From positions 31,429 through 95,428 of the forward strand of contig NZ_JAGGPL010000011.1 of assembly GCF_018613805.1 (NCBI RefSeq): 64,000 bases of DNA, written 5' to 3'. This stretch comes from Arthrobacter sp. ISL-48 (lineage in GTDB: Bacteria; Actinomycetota; Actinomycetes; Actinomycetales; Micrococcaceae). Below the pieces are notes generated by a model. It saw only the letters and a program-made list of their open reading frames with translations. It was not told the origin of the DNA and ran no database searches. Within the stretch, counting starts at the first letter, position 1, and the number at the start of each line of letters is the position of its first letter. Of this stretch, positions 18,986 through 26,856 are shown in pieces. The translations under genes were made by a program, and so were the position numbers.

Positions 18986-19028
18986 GCTCAGTTCTTCCCG
19001 GCTCAGTTCTTCAGGGCGCTCAGTTCTT
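18986..19028. repeat. Triplicated gene-end repeat at the 3' end of aroG
   Basis: GCTCAGTTCTT occurs at 18986-18996, 19001-19011 and 19018-19028. On the minus strand it reads AAGAACTGAGC, which is the last two codons (Lys-Asn) and stop of aroG; the two downstream copies carry the same Lys-Asn-stop word outside the gene. A fourth partial copy (GAAGAACCGG) follows. This looks like small tandem duplication of the gene end. Confidence 0.8.
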
Positions 19029-20411
19029 GGCCAGGGCGCCGGCCACCAGGAAGGCCATTTCGAGCGACTGCATGTGGTTCAGGCGGGGGTCGCAGACCGA
19101 CTCATAGCGGTCAAGGAAGGCCTCCTGGTCCACGGGGTCGGCGCCGCCGAGGCACTCCGCGACGTCGTCGCCGGTCATCTCGACGTGCAGGCCGCCCGGC
19201 ACGGTACCTAGGGCCTGATGCACCTCGAAGAATCCGCGCACCTCGTCGATGACGTCATCGAAATTCCGGGTCTTGTAGCCATTCGGTGAGGTGACGGTGT
19301 TGCCGTGCATCGGATCGGTAACCCAGAGGACCTGCGCGCCAGAGGCTGTGACCTTCTCCACCACGGCGGGCAGTTTCTCCCGGATGTTTCCGGCGCCCAT
19401 CCGGGTGATGAAGGTGAGGCGGCCCGGTTCCCGTGCCGGATCCAGCTTGTCGATGAGGCGCAGGGCGTCGTCGCCGGTGGTGGAAGGGCCAAGCTTGACG
19501 CCGATAGGGTTTCGCACCCTCGACAGGAAGTCGATGTGTGCGTGGTCAAGCCCGCGGGTGCGCTCCCCGATCCACAGGAAGTGTGCCGACGTGTCGTAAG
19601 GGAACCCGGTGCGGGAGTCGATCCGGGTCAGCGCGCGCTCGTAGTCCAGCAGCAGCGCCTCGTGGCTGGCGAAGAACTCCACGCGCTTGAGCGCTTCGAA
19701 GTCGGCGCCGCAGGACGCCATGAACTGGATCGCGCGGTCGATGTCCCGGGCAAGGGACTCGTAACGGGCGTGGGCCGGGTTTTCGGTGAAGCCCTTGTTC
19801 CACTGGTGCACCGAGCGCAGGTCCGCGAACCCGCCCTGCGTGAACGCCCTGATGAGGTTCAGGGTGGAAGCGGAGGTGTGATAGGCCTTGAGCATCCGGG
19901 CGGCGTCGTGGCCTCGGGACTCAGGGGTGAAGTCGTAGCCGTTGACGATGTCCCCACGGTAAGCCGGAAGGGTTACGCCGTCGCGGGTCTCGTTATTGGA
20001 TGAGCGTGGCTTGGCAAACTGGCCGGCCATGCGGCCCATCTTGATCACCGGCATTGCCGCACCATAGGTGAGCACCACTGCCATCTGGAGGATGGTCTTG
20101 ACCCGCGCACTGATCTTGTCCGCGGTGGCGGCGTCGAATGTCTCGGCGCAATCGCCGCCCTGCAGCAGGAATGCCTTGCCCTGGGCCGCGGCGGCGAGCC
20201 GCTCGCGGAGGATGTCCACCTCGCCGGCGAAAACCAGCGGCGGCAGGATGGACAGTTCCTTGACCGAGGCGTCAAACACGTCCTTGTCCTGCCAGCTGGG
20301 CTGCTGGGAGATGGGAAGGTCTCTCCAGTCGTCAAGGCCAGGATAATGGGCGGCTCCGCTCTGGGCGGTGCTGGACAGCGAGAAGGCGGGTCTTGCGGAT
20401 AGCTCAGTCAC
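19020..20411 (-). CDS. aroG: Class II 3-deoxy-7-phosphoheptulonate synthase
   Basis: First enzyme of the shikimate pathway, condensing PEP and erythrose 4-phosphate. It is the class II (plant/mycobacterial) type: 463 residues with LLQGGDCAETF, KMGRMAGQFAKPRS, LPAYRGDIVNGY, IGERTRGLDHAHIDF, RNPIGVKLGP, and WVTDPMHGNT. The position next to a PASTA kinase and PlsC matches Rv2178c. Regulation by aromatic amino acids is known in the family, but nothing in this sequence shows it. The 3' end carries a triplicated tail (see 18986-19028). Confidence 0.96.
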   Translation of the reverse strand: MTELSARPAFSLSSTAQSGAAHYPGLDDWRDLPISQQPSWQDKDVFDASVKELSILPPLVFAGEVDILRERLAAAAQGKAFLLQGGDCAETFDAATADKISARVKTILQMAVVLTYGAAMPVIKMGRMAGQFAKPRSSNNETRDGVTLPAYRGDIVNGYDFTPESRGHDAARMLKAYHTSASTLNLIRAFTQGGFADLRSVHQWNKGFTENPAHARYESLARDIDRAIQFMASCGADFEALKRVEFFASHEALLLDYERALTRIDSRTGFPYDTSAHFLWIGERTRGLDHAHIDFLSRVRNPIGVKLGPSTTGDDALRLIDKLDPAREPGRLTFITRMGAGNIREKLPAVVEKVTASGAQVLWVTDPMHGNTVTSPNGYKTRNFDDVIDEVRGFFEVHQALGTVPGGLHVEMTGDDVAECLGGADPVDQEAFLDRYESVCDPRLNHMQSLEMAFLVAGALAKN

Positions 20412-20482
20412 CCTCTAAGACTAATGTGCCCCGGGGGCATCGGGACACCCGGCCGTCACGCGTCTGGAGTGGACCGTCACAG

Positions 20483-21250
20483 TCAACCAGCCGCGGAGGC
20501 CTCGTCTTCACCGTCACCTTCCGGCTCGGGTGCTGTTGTTCCGGCGGCTTCAGTGAACGGCTCCTTCTGCTTTCCCGCAAGCCGCAGCTTCACCACCGCG
20601 GCATATTCGTCCACGTATTTTTGGCCGGAAAGGCGCATCAGCTCGAACATTATTTCATCGGTCACTTTGCGCTGCACGAGCCGGTCCTCGGCCTGCCCCT
20701 GGTACCTGCTGAAATCCAGCGGCTCCCCGAAGATCATGCCAATCCGGCGGATGTTAGGCAGCCGTTTGCCGATGGGCTGGACCTTGTCCGTCCCGATCAT
20801 GGCCACTGGAACGACAGGAACACCGGCTTGGAGCGCCAGCCGGGCGACTCCCACTTTGCCCCGGTAAAGGCGCCCGTCAGGGCTGCGCGTGCCTTCGGGA
20901 TAAATCCCCAGCAGTCCGCCACCCCTTAGGACCTCCATGCCCGCATCGAGTGAAACTGCCGAAGCTGCCCCGCCGGACCTGTCCATGGGCAACTGGTTGG
21001 TGAGGCGAAAGAAGAGGGCCGTGAGGCGTCCCTTGAGCCCGGTCCCCGTGAAGTACTCGGCTTTGGCCAGGAAAACCACCGGCCTGGACACCATGAGCGG
21101 CATGAAAATCGAATCGGAAAAGGACAGATGGTTGGAGGCGATAATCGCAGGGCCCTCGGCTGGAACGTTGTCCAGGCCCTTGACCCAGGGGCGGAAAAGA
21201 AGCCCCAAGACCGGACCCAGGAAGATCCTTTTCATGACCCAATAAAACAC
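20483..21250 (-). CDS. 1-acyl-sn-glycerol-3-phosphate acyltransferase (PlsC family)
   Basis: Membrane-associated acyltransferase of phospholipid synthesis. The catalytic box NHLSFSD, the block FLAKAEYF, and the substrate motif YPEGTRSPDGRLYRGKVG are intact. I chose GTG at 21250 (255 residues, starting FYWVMKRIFLGPVLGLLFRP) with GGGGAGAGG upstream rather than an in-frame start 19 codons earlier without support. The last 30 residues are acidic. It is upstream of aroG on the same strand, 71 bp apart; Rv2182c occupies a similar place. A second PlsC-like gene lies at 37445-38179. Confidence 0.9.
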   Translation of the reverse strand: MFYWVMKRIFLGPVLGLLFRPWVKGLDNVPAEGPAIIASNHLSFSDSIFMPLMVSRPVVFLAKAEYFTGTGLKGRLTALFFRLTNQLPMDRSGGAASAVSLDAGMEVLRGGGLLGIYPEGTRSPDGRLYRGKVGVARLALQAGVPVVPVAMIGTDKVQPIGKRLPNIRRIGMIFGEPLDFSRYQGQAEDRLVQRKVTDEIMFELMRLSGQKYVDEYAAVVKLRLAGKQKEPFTEAAGTTAPEPEGDGEDEASAAG

Positions 21251-21347
21251 GTGACGAACCTCTCCCCGACGGCGCCTGGCGGGCCCCGCATCGGGCCTGA
21301 CCAGCACTCGAATGCAACCCTACTCTAGTGAGATTTGTCCCGAACAG

Positions 21348-21363
21348 TGACACGATGGTGTCA
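21348..21363. promoter_or_regulatory. Inverted repeat overlapping the hydrolase start codon
   Basis: TGACAC (21348-21353), GATG, GTGTCA (21358-21363) forms a perfect 6-bp inverted repeat whose last base is the A of the ATG. There is no Shine-Dalgarno sequence in this leader. The repeat could hide the start in a hairpin or be an operator. Confidence 0.4.
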
Positions 21364-22166
21364 TGACAGAAAGCAGCATTCCGCCCCGGCCTGCCGCTTT
21401 CAGCTACCCCGGCCATGGATCCAACGCGAGGATCGGAATTGCCATCTGCCATGGCTTTACCGGCAGCCCGCTCAGTGTGCTGCCTTGGGCTGAGCATCTT
21501 GCCTCCCAGGGGTTTGCCGTCTCCGTGCCGCTCCTGCCCGGCCACGGAACGGATTGGAGGCAGCTTGCGCTCTCGAGCTGGCGTGGCTGGCAGGGAACCT
21601 TTGAAGCGGCATACCTGGAGCTCGCAGCCCGAACGGATGAGTGTTTCGTGGCCGGCCTGTCGATGGGCGGCGCCATTGCCTTACTCACGGCCTCGCGGCA
21701 TCCAGTGGCCGGCGTGTCGGTAGTGAACCCGGGCCTCAGCTTCTATGACCGCCGGGTGCGGGTGATCGGAGTCCTCAAGTACTTCCAGCACACCACCCTG
21801 CCCATCCAGGAAGAGCAGCCGACGGCGCCGGCCACCCAGGACGGCGACTACTCTCGGACGCCGCTGGCGGCCGTGCACCAGCTCAAGAAACTCTTCGGCG
21901 CCGCCATCCGGGGGCTCCCCCGTGTGACGGCACCGGTGCAAGTGTTCAAGTCCCGCGCCGACGCTGTTGTGCCTCCTACGTCACTGGTGCTGCTGACGCG
22001 GCGCCTCGGCCCGCGGCTGGCGGAAGTGGTGGACCTCCCGGCCAGCGGCCATGTGGCTACCCTGGATGTTGATGCTCCCGAGATTTTTGCCAGATCCAGC
22101 GCGTTCTTCCTCCAGCATGCGTCCCACAACGCCGCATCCCACAACATCAGGTCGGAGACCACATGA
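21363..22166 (+). CDS. Alpha/beta hydrolase, carboxylesterase type (copy 1)
   Basis: Cytoplasmic serine hydrolase of the Est30/monoacylglycerol lipase-like group. Oxyanion-hole motif ICHGFTGSPLS, nucleophile elbow GLSMGG, acid in KSRADAVVPP and histidine in PASGHVATLDVD. It is 267 residues, with no signal peptide. It overlaps the next gene by ATGA; the two are clear paralogues (shared HGFTGSP, PLLPGHGT, VAGLSMGG, RLLPRVTAPV-like blocks). Divergent from plsC, so a lipid-related substrate is possible but unproven. Confidence 0.88.
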   Translation: MTESSIPPRPAAFSYPGHGSNARIGIAICHGFTGSPLSVLPWAEHLASQGFAVSVPLLPGHGTDWRQLALSSWRGWQGTFEAAYLELAARTDECFVAGLSMGGAIALLTASRHPVAGVSVVNPGLSFYDRRVRVIGVLKYFQHTTLPIQEEQPTAPATQDGDYSRTPLAAVHQLKKLFGAAIRGLPRVTAPVQVFKSRADAVVPPTSLVLLTRRLGPRLAEVVDLPASGHVATLDVDAPEIFARSSAFFLQHASHNAASHNIRSETT

Positions 22167-22996
22167 CCCAGCTTCCGGACCATAGCCCGTTCAGCAGCAC
22201 TTTCCGTGGTCACGGACCGGGGATCGGGGTGGTCCTTTCGCACGGCTTCACTGGCAGCCCGCACGGCCTCCGCGCGTGGGCGCAGTCATTGGCCGATGCC
22301 GGTTTTGCCGTCCGCATGCCATTGCTTCCCGGCCACGGCACCAGCTGGCAGGAACTTGCGAGGACACGCTGGGCGCGGTGGCACGAGGCCCTTGACGACG
22401 CGTACCGGGAACTGGACGAACAGTGTGATTCCGTTTTCGTGGCCGGACTGAGCATGGGCGGGGCCCTGGCGCTAAGGATCGCGGCAACAAGGCCGGTCGC
22501 CGGCGTTGTCCTGGTGAATCCGGCGCTGGTCATCGACGATCCGCGTGCGCCCCTGGCCGGCATCCTCAAACTGGTGCTCAAAAGCACCCCGGCAATCGCC
22601 AACGACATCCTGAAGCCCGGCATGGACGAGGGTGCCTATGCGCGGACTCCGGTGGCGGCCGCCCATGAGATGAACAAGATGTTCAAGGACACCATCAGGC
22701 TGCTCCCCCGGGTCACGGCGCCGGTGAGGGTCTTCCGCTCTACCGTGGACCATGTTGTATCTGACTCAAGCATGGCCGCATTGCGCCGCGGCCTGACAAA
22801 TGCGCCCTTGGAGCTGACGAGCCTGAAAAACAGCTACCATGTGGCAACGTTGGACAACGACGCAGATGAAATTTTCCGGGGATCCTCCGAGTTCATCCGG
22901 TCAGTGGTATCCGGCACCGTTCAGGCCGCGGACACCCAGGCCCCTCCCGTGCATAAAGCAGCCGCCACCTCCCAGAAAGGCACCGCCGATGCCTAA
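22163..22996 (+). CDS. Alpha/beta hydrolase, carboxylesterase type (copy 2)
   Basis: Paralogue of the preceding gene, 277 residues. LSHGFTGSPHGLRAWAQSLA, PLLPGHGTSWQEL, nucleophile elbow VAGLSMGGALAL, acid near RSTVDHVVSD and histidine in KNSYHVATLDND give a complete Ser-Asp-His triad. A C-terminal tail of about 30 residues is Ala/Pro/Thr-rich and absent from copy 1. ATGA overlap upstream and 8-bp overlap with the next gene indicate one coupled operon of three genes. Confidence 0.88.
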   Translation: MTQLPDHSPFSSTFRGHGPGIGVVLSHGFTGSPHGLRAWAQSLADAGFAVRMPLLPGHGTSWQELARTRWARWHEALDDAYRELDEQCDSVFVAGLSMGGALALRIAATRPVAGVVLVNPALVIDDPRAPLAGILKLVLKSTPAIANDILKPGMDEGAYARTPVAAAHEMNKMFKDTIRLLPRVTAPVRVFRSTVDHVVSDSSMAALRRGLTNAPLELTSLKNSYHVATLDNDADEIFRGSSEFIRSVVSGTVQAADTQAPPVHKAAATSQKGTADA

Positions 22997-23606
22997 GCCA
23001 GACTCAGGCTCCCCGGACCAGAGCGCCAACCAGGACGACGCCGTCTGGCTGGATCTGGTGGCGCGCCTCGAAGGCGGTTCACCGGCCGTCGATGGTGCCT
23101 CGGATGCAGCAGATACTGCTGGCACAACGCGCCCGTCAGGCCCAAGGGATTCTGGCACTGCGGCGGATTCACCAACCGCCCCCGACGCCCCCGCCAAACA
23201 GGCCGGTTTCCGGGACTTTGATCCCCTGGGCCTGGCGGATGCCGCGCCCACTGAGCTGTCCGCGGCCGAGCGGCGGGCTGCTTCACCAGCCGGCTCCGTT
23301 CAAGGGAACCAGGGGCTGGATGGGGCCACTACCGAAGGACCAAGGGACTACGCGGTGGAGGATGACGATGGTGCCTTCGTTCCGGAGGAGCCACCGAGCC
23401 TGGCGGGCACTGATCCGCTGACCATGCTTGCGTGGCTGGGTGCGGTAGGCGGGCCGGTGGCCTTGCTGTTGTCCGTCATGTTTTGGCGGTCCGCGCCGCT
23501 GCTTGCCGTTCTGGGGATTGTGGCGGTTTTTGTCCTCGCTGTCGTCTACCTGATCATGAAGCTTCCGCAGGAAAAGGACGACGACGACGACGGTGCCCGC
23601 GTTTGA
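22989..23606 (+). CDS. Membrane protein with acidic N-terminal region
   Basis: 205-residue protein not assigned to a named family. About 130 residues of Asp/Ala/Pro-rich, probably disordered sequence precede two close transmembrane helices (LTMLAWLGAVGGPVALLLSV and LLAVLGIVAVFVLAVVYLIM) and a short tail with KDDDDDG. The ATG at 22989 overlaps the hydrolase stop by 8 bp; an earlier in-frame ATG inside the hydrolase gene is unlikely to be used. Similar proteins sit after such hydrolases in Arthrobacter, to my recollection. Confidence 0.75.
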   Translation: MPKPDSGSPDQSANQDDAVWLDLVARLEGGSPAVDGASDAADTAGTTRPSGPRDSGTAADSPTAPDAPAKQAGFRDFDPLGLADAAPTELSAAERRAASPAGSVQGNQGLDGATTEGPRDYAVEDDDGAFVPEEPPSLAGTDPLTMLAWLGAVGGPVALLLSVMFWRSAPLLAVLGIVAVFVLAVVYLIMKLPQEKDDDDDGARV

Positions 23607-23652
23607 GTTAGGCCCGTCACGCCGTCTGGGGCTATAGCGGTACAACGCTTGG

Positions 23653-24744
23653 TCAGCTGCGCAGCCTGCTGCTGACCCGGGAAAGATCCGCGGCCCCGAT
23701 CAGGCCCGCACTGGGTCCCAGTGCAGCGAGCGCGATGCCTGCGGCCGGGCGGAAGCCGCGGCCAGTCAGGTTCCTGGCGAACGCCTTGCGGGCAGGCTCC
23801 ACCAGCAGGTCGCCAGCGGAACAAAGACCGCCGCCGATCACAAACAAGCCCGGGTCCAGCGCGGCGGCCAGATTCGCCAGGCCCAGCCCCAGCCATTCGC
23901 CAACCTCCTCCAGGAGCTCACGGGAGGCCGCGTCACCAGCCAGGGCAAGCTCAGTCACTATGGCTCCGGTGATCGCTTCCGTGCGTCCATCGACGGCTGC
24001 GAGAAGTTCCTGGGCAACCGGAGAATTAGCGCGTGCCAGGATCCTTGCTTCCCGCCCCAGCGCATTGCCCGAGGCGTACTGCTCCCAGCACCCCCTGTTG
24101 CCGCACTCGCAGCGGTGGCCGCCAGGCATGATGATCTGATGCCCGAATTCACCGGCAACTCCAAACCGGCCGCGCTCGACGCGCCCGTCCATCACCATGG
24201 CGCCGCCGATGCCGGTGCCCAGGGTTATGCAGACGAGGCGGTCCTGGCCCCGCCCGGCTCCAAACCGCCATTCCGCCCATGCTGCAGCGTCGGCGTCGTT
24301 CGTCAGAAGCACCGGCCTGCGCAGCAGGCGCTGAAGGTTGGCCCGCAGGGGCTCGTTGCGCCAGGCCAGATGCGGACTGAACAGCACCGTACCGCCGTCA
24401 AGGTCCATCCACCCTGCCGCACCGATGCCTACCGACCAGATCCTGTGGCCGGCGCCGAGTTCCTCCACCAGCTCAACGATCACCCGTTCGACGGCGCGGG
24501 GATCGCTGCCAGGGGTGGAGCGCCGCGCTTCACTGAGGATCCTGCCGTCCGCATCCACAACACCGGCGCCAACCTTTGTCCCGCCGATATCGATGCCGAT
24601 AGCCAGGCCTTTCCGGCCGAGCCGGAGGTGCTCGCGGAACCCTTCCCCGTGCCTTGGCCTGGCCTGGAGAGCCGGAGGGCGCCGCCGCCACGGTGCCGGA
24701 CGTCTCAGGGGACCGGCCTGTTCGCCGGGAGGCAGTGCATACAT
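23653..24744 (-). CDS. ROK-family sugar kinase (glucokinase-like)
   Basis: ATP-dependent sugar kinase of the ROK family. The ATP loop IGIDIGGTKVGAGVVDADG starts near residue 48; TLGTGIGGAMVMDGR, GEFGHQIIMPGG and the zinc motif CECGNRGCWEQYASG identify the family. There is no N-terminal winged helix, so it is a kinase rather than a ROK repressor. The first 45 residues are an unusual Arg/Pro-rich extension; the ATG is supported by GAGGA seven bases upstream (TGAGGAACT). Glucose or another hexose is the likely substrate. Confidence 0.88.
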   Translation of the reverse strand: MYALPPGEQAGPLRRPAPWRRRPPALQARPRHGEGFREHLRLGRKGLAIGIDIGGTKVGAGVVDADGRILSEARRSTPGSDPRAVERVIVELVEELGAGHRIWSVGIGAAGWMDLDGGTVLFSPHLAWRNEPLRANLQRLLRRPVLLTNDADAAAWAEWRFGAGRGQDRLVCITLGTGIGGAMVMDGRVERGRFGVAGEFGHQIIMPGGHRCECGNRGCWEQYASGNALGREARILARANSPVAQELLAAVDGRTEAITGAIVTELALAGDAASRELLEEVGEWLGLGLANLAAALDPGLFVIGGGLCSAGDLLVEPARKAFARNLTGRGFRPAAGIALAALGPSAGLIGAADLSRVSSRLRS

Positions 24745-24824
24745 AGTTCCTCATTCTAGGCGGGCGGCCGACACACCCCGGCAGGCACTCCGGTCAGAGT
24801 CCACAGCACTCTTTGACTCCTAAG

Positions 24825-24838
24825 TTACCGGCCAGTAG
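24825..24838. promoter_or_regulatory. Imperfect palindrome TTACCGGCCAGTAG, TetR-like operator candidate
   Basis: The 14-bp word is palindromic at 10 of 14 positions and resembles operators of TetR-type fatty-acid regulators (TTAC...GTAA). It lies between the divergent ROK kinase and acyl-CoA synthetase genes, 82 bp before the latter. No regulator gene is adjacent. Confidence 0.3.
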
Positions 24839-24919
24839 CTTTGATACTGCACGGCCTGGAACAGGAGTACTAGTCTTAGACGTACCCTGTGCGGGCCTTC
24901 GGATATCAAAGGAGCTATA

Positions 24920-26737
24920 GTGCGCGAATTCAGTGTTCCGCCGCTGGTTGTTGTCCCACCGGAAACCAACATCACTGACCTTGTACTGCGCCAGGCCGCG
25001 AAGCCCAGCAACCCTGCGCTTTTTTCGCGGCTGGATTCCACCGGCACCTGGCAGAACGTCTCAGCCACTGATTTCCTGGCTGACGTGACAGCGCTGGCCA
25101 AAGGCCTCATGGCTAGCGGTGTAGGCGCCGGTGACCGGGTGGGAATCATGTCCCGCACACGTTACGAATGGGCACTGATCGACTTCGCCATCTGGTTCGC
25201 GGGCGGCATCTCGGTTCCCATCTACGAGACGTCCTCCCCGTCGCAGGTCGCCTGGAACCTCGGGGACTCCGGCGCCGTCGCCGCGTTCGGCGAAGCCGCC
25301 CATCACGAGGACATCATCCGCCAGGCAGCGACGTCCGAAGGGCTGACCGCCCTCCAGCACGTCTGGCAGCTCGAAGGCGGAGGGCTGGACGCCCTCCGCG
25401 AAGCCGGACGCAACATCAGCGGCGCCGATCTTGAAGCCCGCCGCAGCTCGGCCAACCTGGACGATGTCGCCACCATCATCTACACCTCCGGCACCACTGG
25501 ACGTCCCAAGGGCTGCGAACTCACCCATGGAAACTTCGTTGAACTCTCGGAGAACGCCCTCGCCATCATCGGCGAGATCGTCCATGAGAACGCGAAGACC
25601 ATCATGTTCCTGCCGTTGGCCCATGTTTTTGCACGCTTCATCTCCGTTCTGGCAATGGCCGCCGGAACCACGGTGGCCCACACTCCGGACATTAAGAACC
25701 TCCTCTCTGACCTGCAGAGCTACGAGCCCACCTTCATTCTTGCCGTGCCCCGCGTGTTCGAGAAGGTTTACAACTCCGCACTGACCAAGGCAGAGGATGG
25801 CGGCAAGGGAGCCATCTTCCATCGGGCGGCAGAAACCGCCATCGCGTTCTCCAAGGCCAGGCAGGAAGGACACGTGGGCCTGGGCCTGAAGCTCAAGCAC
25901 ACCCTGTTCGACAAGCTCGTCTACGGAAAACTGCGCGCTGCCATGGGCGGCCATGTGGCCCACGCCGTGTCCGGCGGGGGCCCTCTTGGTGAACGCCTCG
26001 GCCACTTCTTCCAGGGCATCGGCCTGCAGGTCCTGGAAGGATACGGACTCACCGAGACCACGGCTCCCGTCTCTGTCAACACACCGGCCCTGATCAAGAT
26101 CGGTTCCGTCGGCAAGCCCCTTCCTGGCAACTCCGTCAAAATAGCCGACGACGGCGAGATCCTCGCCAAGGGAGTCTGCGTCATGCGCGGCTACTACAAG
26201 CGCGAAGACCTCATGGCCGAAACATTCGCTGACGGGTGGTTCCGGACCGGAGACGTCGGGCGGCTTGATGACAGCGGCTTCCTCTGGATCACCGGACGCA
26301 AGAAGGAAATCATCGTCACCGCCGGCGGCAAGAACGTCATCCCGGCCCTACTGGAGGACCAGATCCGCGCCGACGCGCTGGTTTCCCAGGTCCTGGTGGT
26401 CGGAGACAACCGGCCCTTCATCGGGGCCCTCGTGACGCTTGACCAGGAGGCCCTTCCCGGCTGGCTGCAGCGGCACGGGCTGCCCGCGGCGGGCTCGCCC
26501 GAGGAGGCCGCGGACCATCCCGTCGTCAAGGCGGCCGTGCAGGATCTCATCACGCGCGCCAACGCCTCGGTTTCCCAGGCAGAAGCCATCAAGTCATTCC
26601 GGATCGTCCCCTCAGACTTCACGGAAGCCTCAGGCCACCTGACACCGTCCCTGAAGGTCAAACGTGCCCAGGTGATGAAGGACTTCGACTCCGTCATCGA
26701 GGAAATGTACAGCGCCAAGCGCCCCACCCTCGCCTAA
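24920..26737 (+). CDS. Long-chain acyl-CoA synthetase (FadD15-like)
   Basis: AMP-forming ligase that activates fatty acids to acyl-CoA. AMP-binding motif IIYTSGTTGRPKGCELTHGNF is at about residues 191-211, followed by VLEGYGLTETTAPVS, WFRTGDVGRLDDSGFLWITG and the hinge GRKKEIIVTAGGKNVIP. Length (605) and sequence resemble the bacterial FadD15/AMP-forming long-chain group; the position agrees with Rv2187. The start is GTG with AAAGGAG upstream. It ends at a strong bidirectional terminator. Confidence 0.93.
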   Translation: MREFSVPPLVVVPPETNITDLVLRQAAKPSNPALFSRLDSTGTWQNVSATDFLADVTALAKGLMASGVGAGDRVGIMSRTRYEWALIDFAIWFAGGISVPIYETSSPSQVAWNLGDSGAVAAFGEAAHHEDIIRQAATSEGLTALQHVWQLEGGGLDALREAGRNISGADLEARRSSANLDDVATIIYTSGTTGRPKGCELTHGNFVELSENALAIIGEIVHENAKTIMFLPLAHVFARFISVLAMAAGTTVAHTPDIKNLLSDLQSYEPTFILAVPRVFEKVYNSALTKAEDGGKGAIFHRAAETAIAFSKARQEGHVGLGLKLKHTLFDKLVYGKLRAAMGGHVAHAVSGGGPLGERLGHFFQGIGLQVLEGYGLTETTAPVSVNTPALIKIGSVGKPLPGNSVKIADDGEILAKGVCVMRGYYKREDLMAETFADGWFRTGDVGRLDDSGFLWITGRKKEIIVTAGGKNVIPALLEDQIRADALVSQVLVVGDNRPFIGALVTLDQEALPGWLQRHGLPAAGSPEEAADHPVVKAAVQDLITRANASVSQAEAIKSFRIVPSDFTEASGHLTPSLKVKRAQVMKDFDSVIEEMYSAKRPTLA

Positions 26738-26807
26738 GGCAACGCGGGATCACTTATCGCCCGATCAGAGCCTCCCGATGGGCCACCCCTCGTTACCTTG
26801 AAACAAA

Positions 26808-26837
26808 GGGCTCCTCCGGCCTAAGCCGGAGGAGCCC
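26808..26837. terminator. Bidirectional terminator between fadD-like and pyc
   Basis: GGGCTCCTCCGGC (26808-26820), loop CTAA, GCCGGAGGAGCCC (26825-26837): 13-bp perfect stem, with AAA before and TTCTT after. It lies between the convergent acyl-CoA synthetase and pyruvate carboxylase genes and can serve both. Confidence 0.9.
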
Positions 26838-26856
26838 TTCTTGGTTCGGACGGTTC

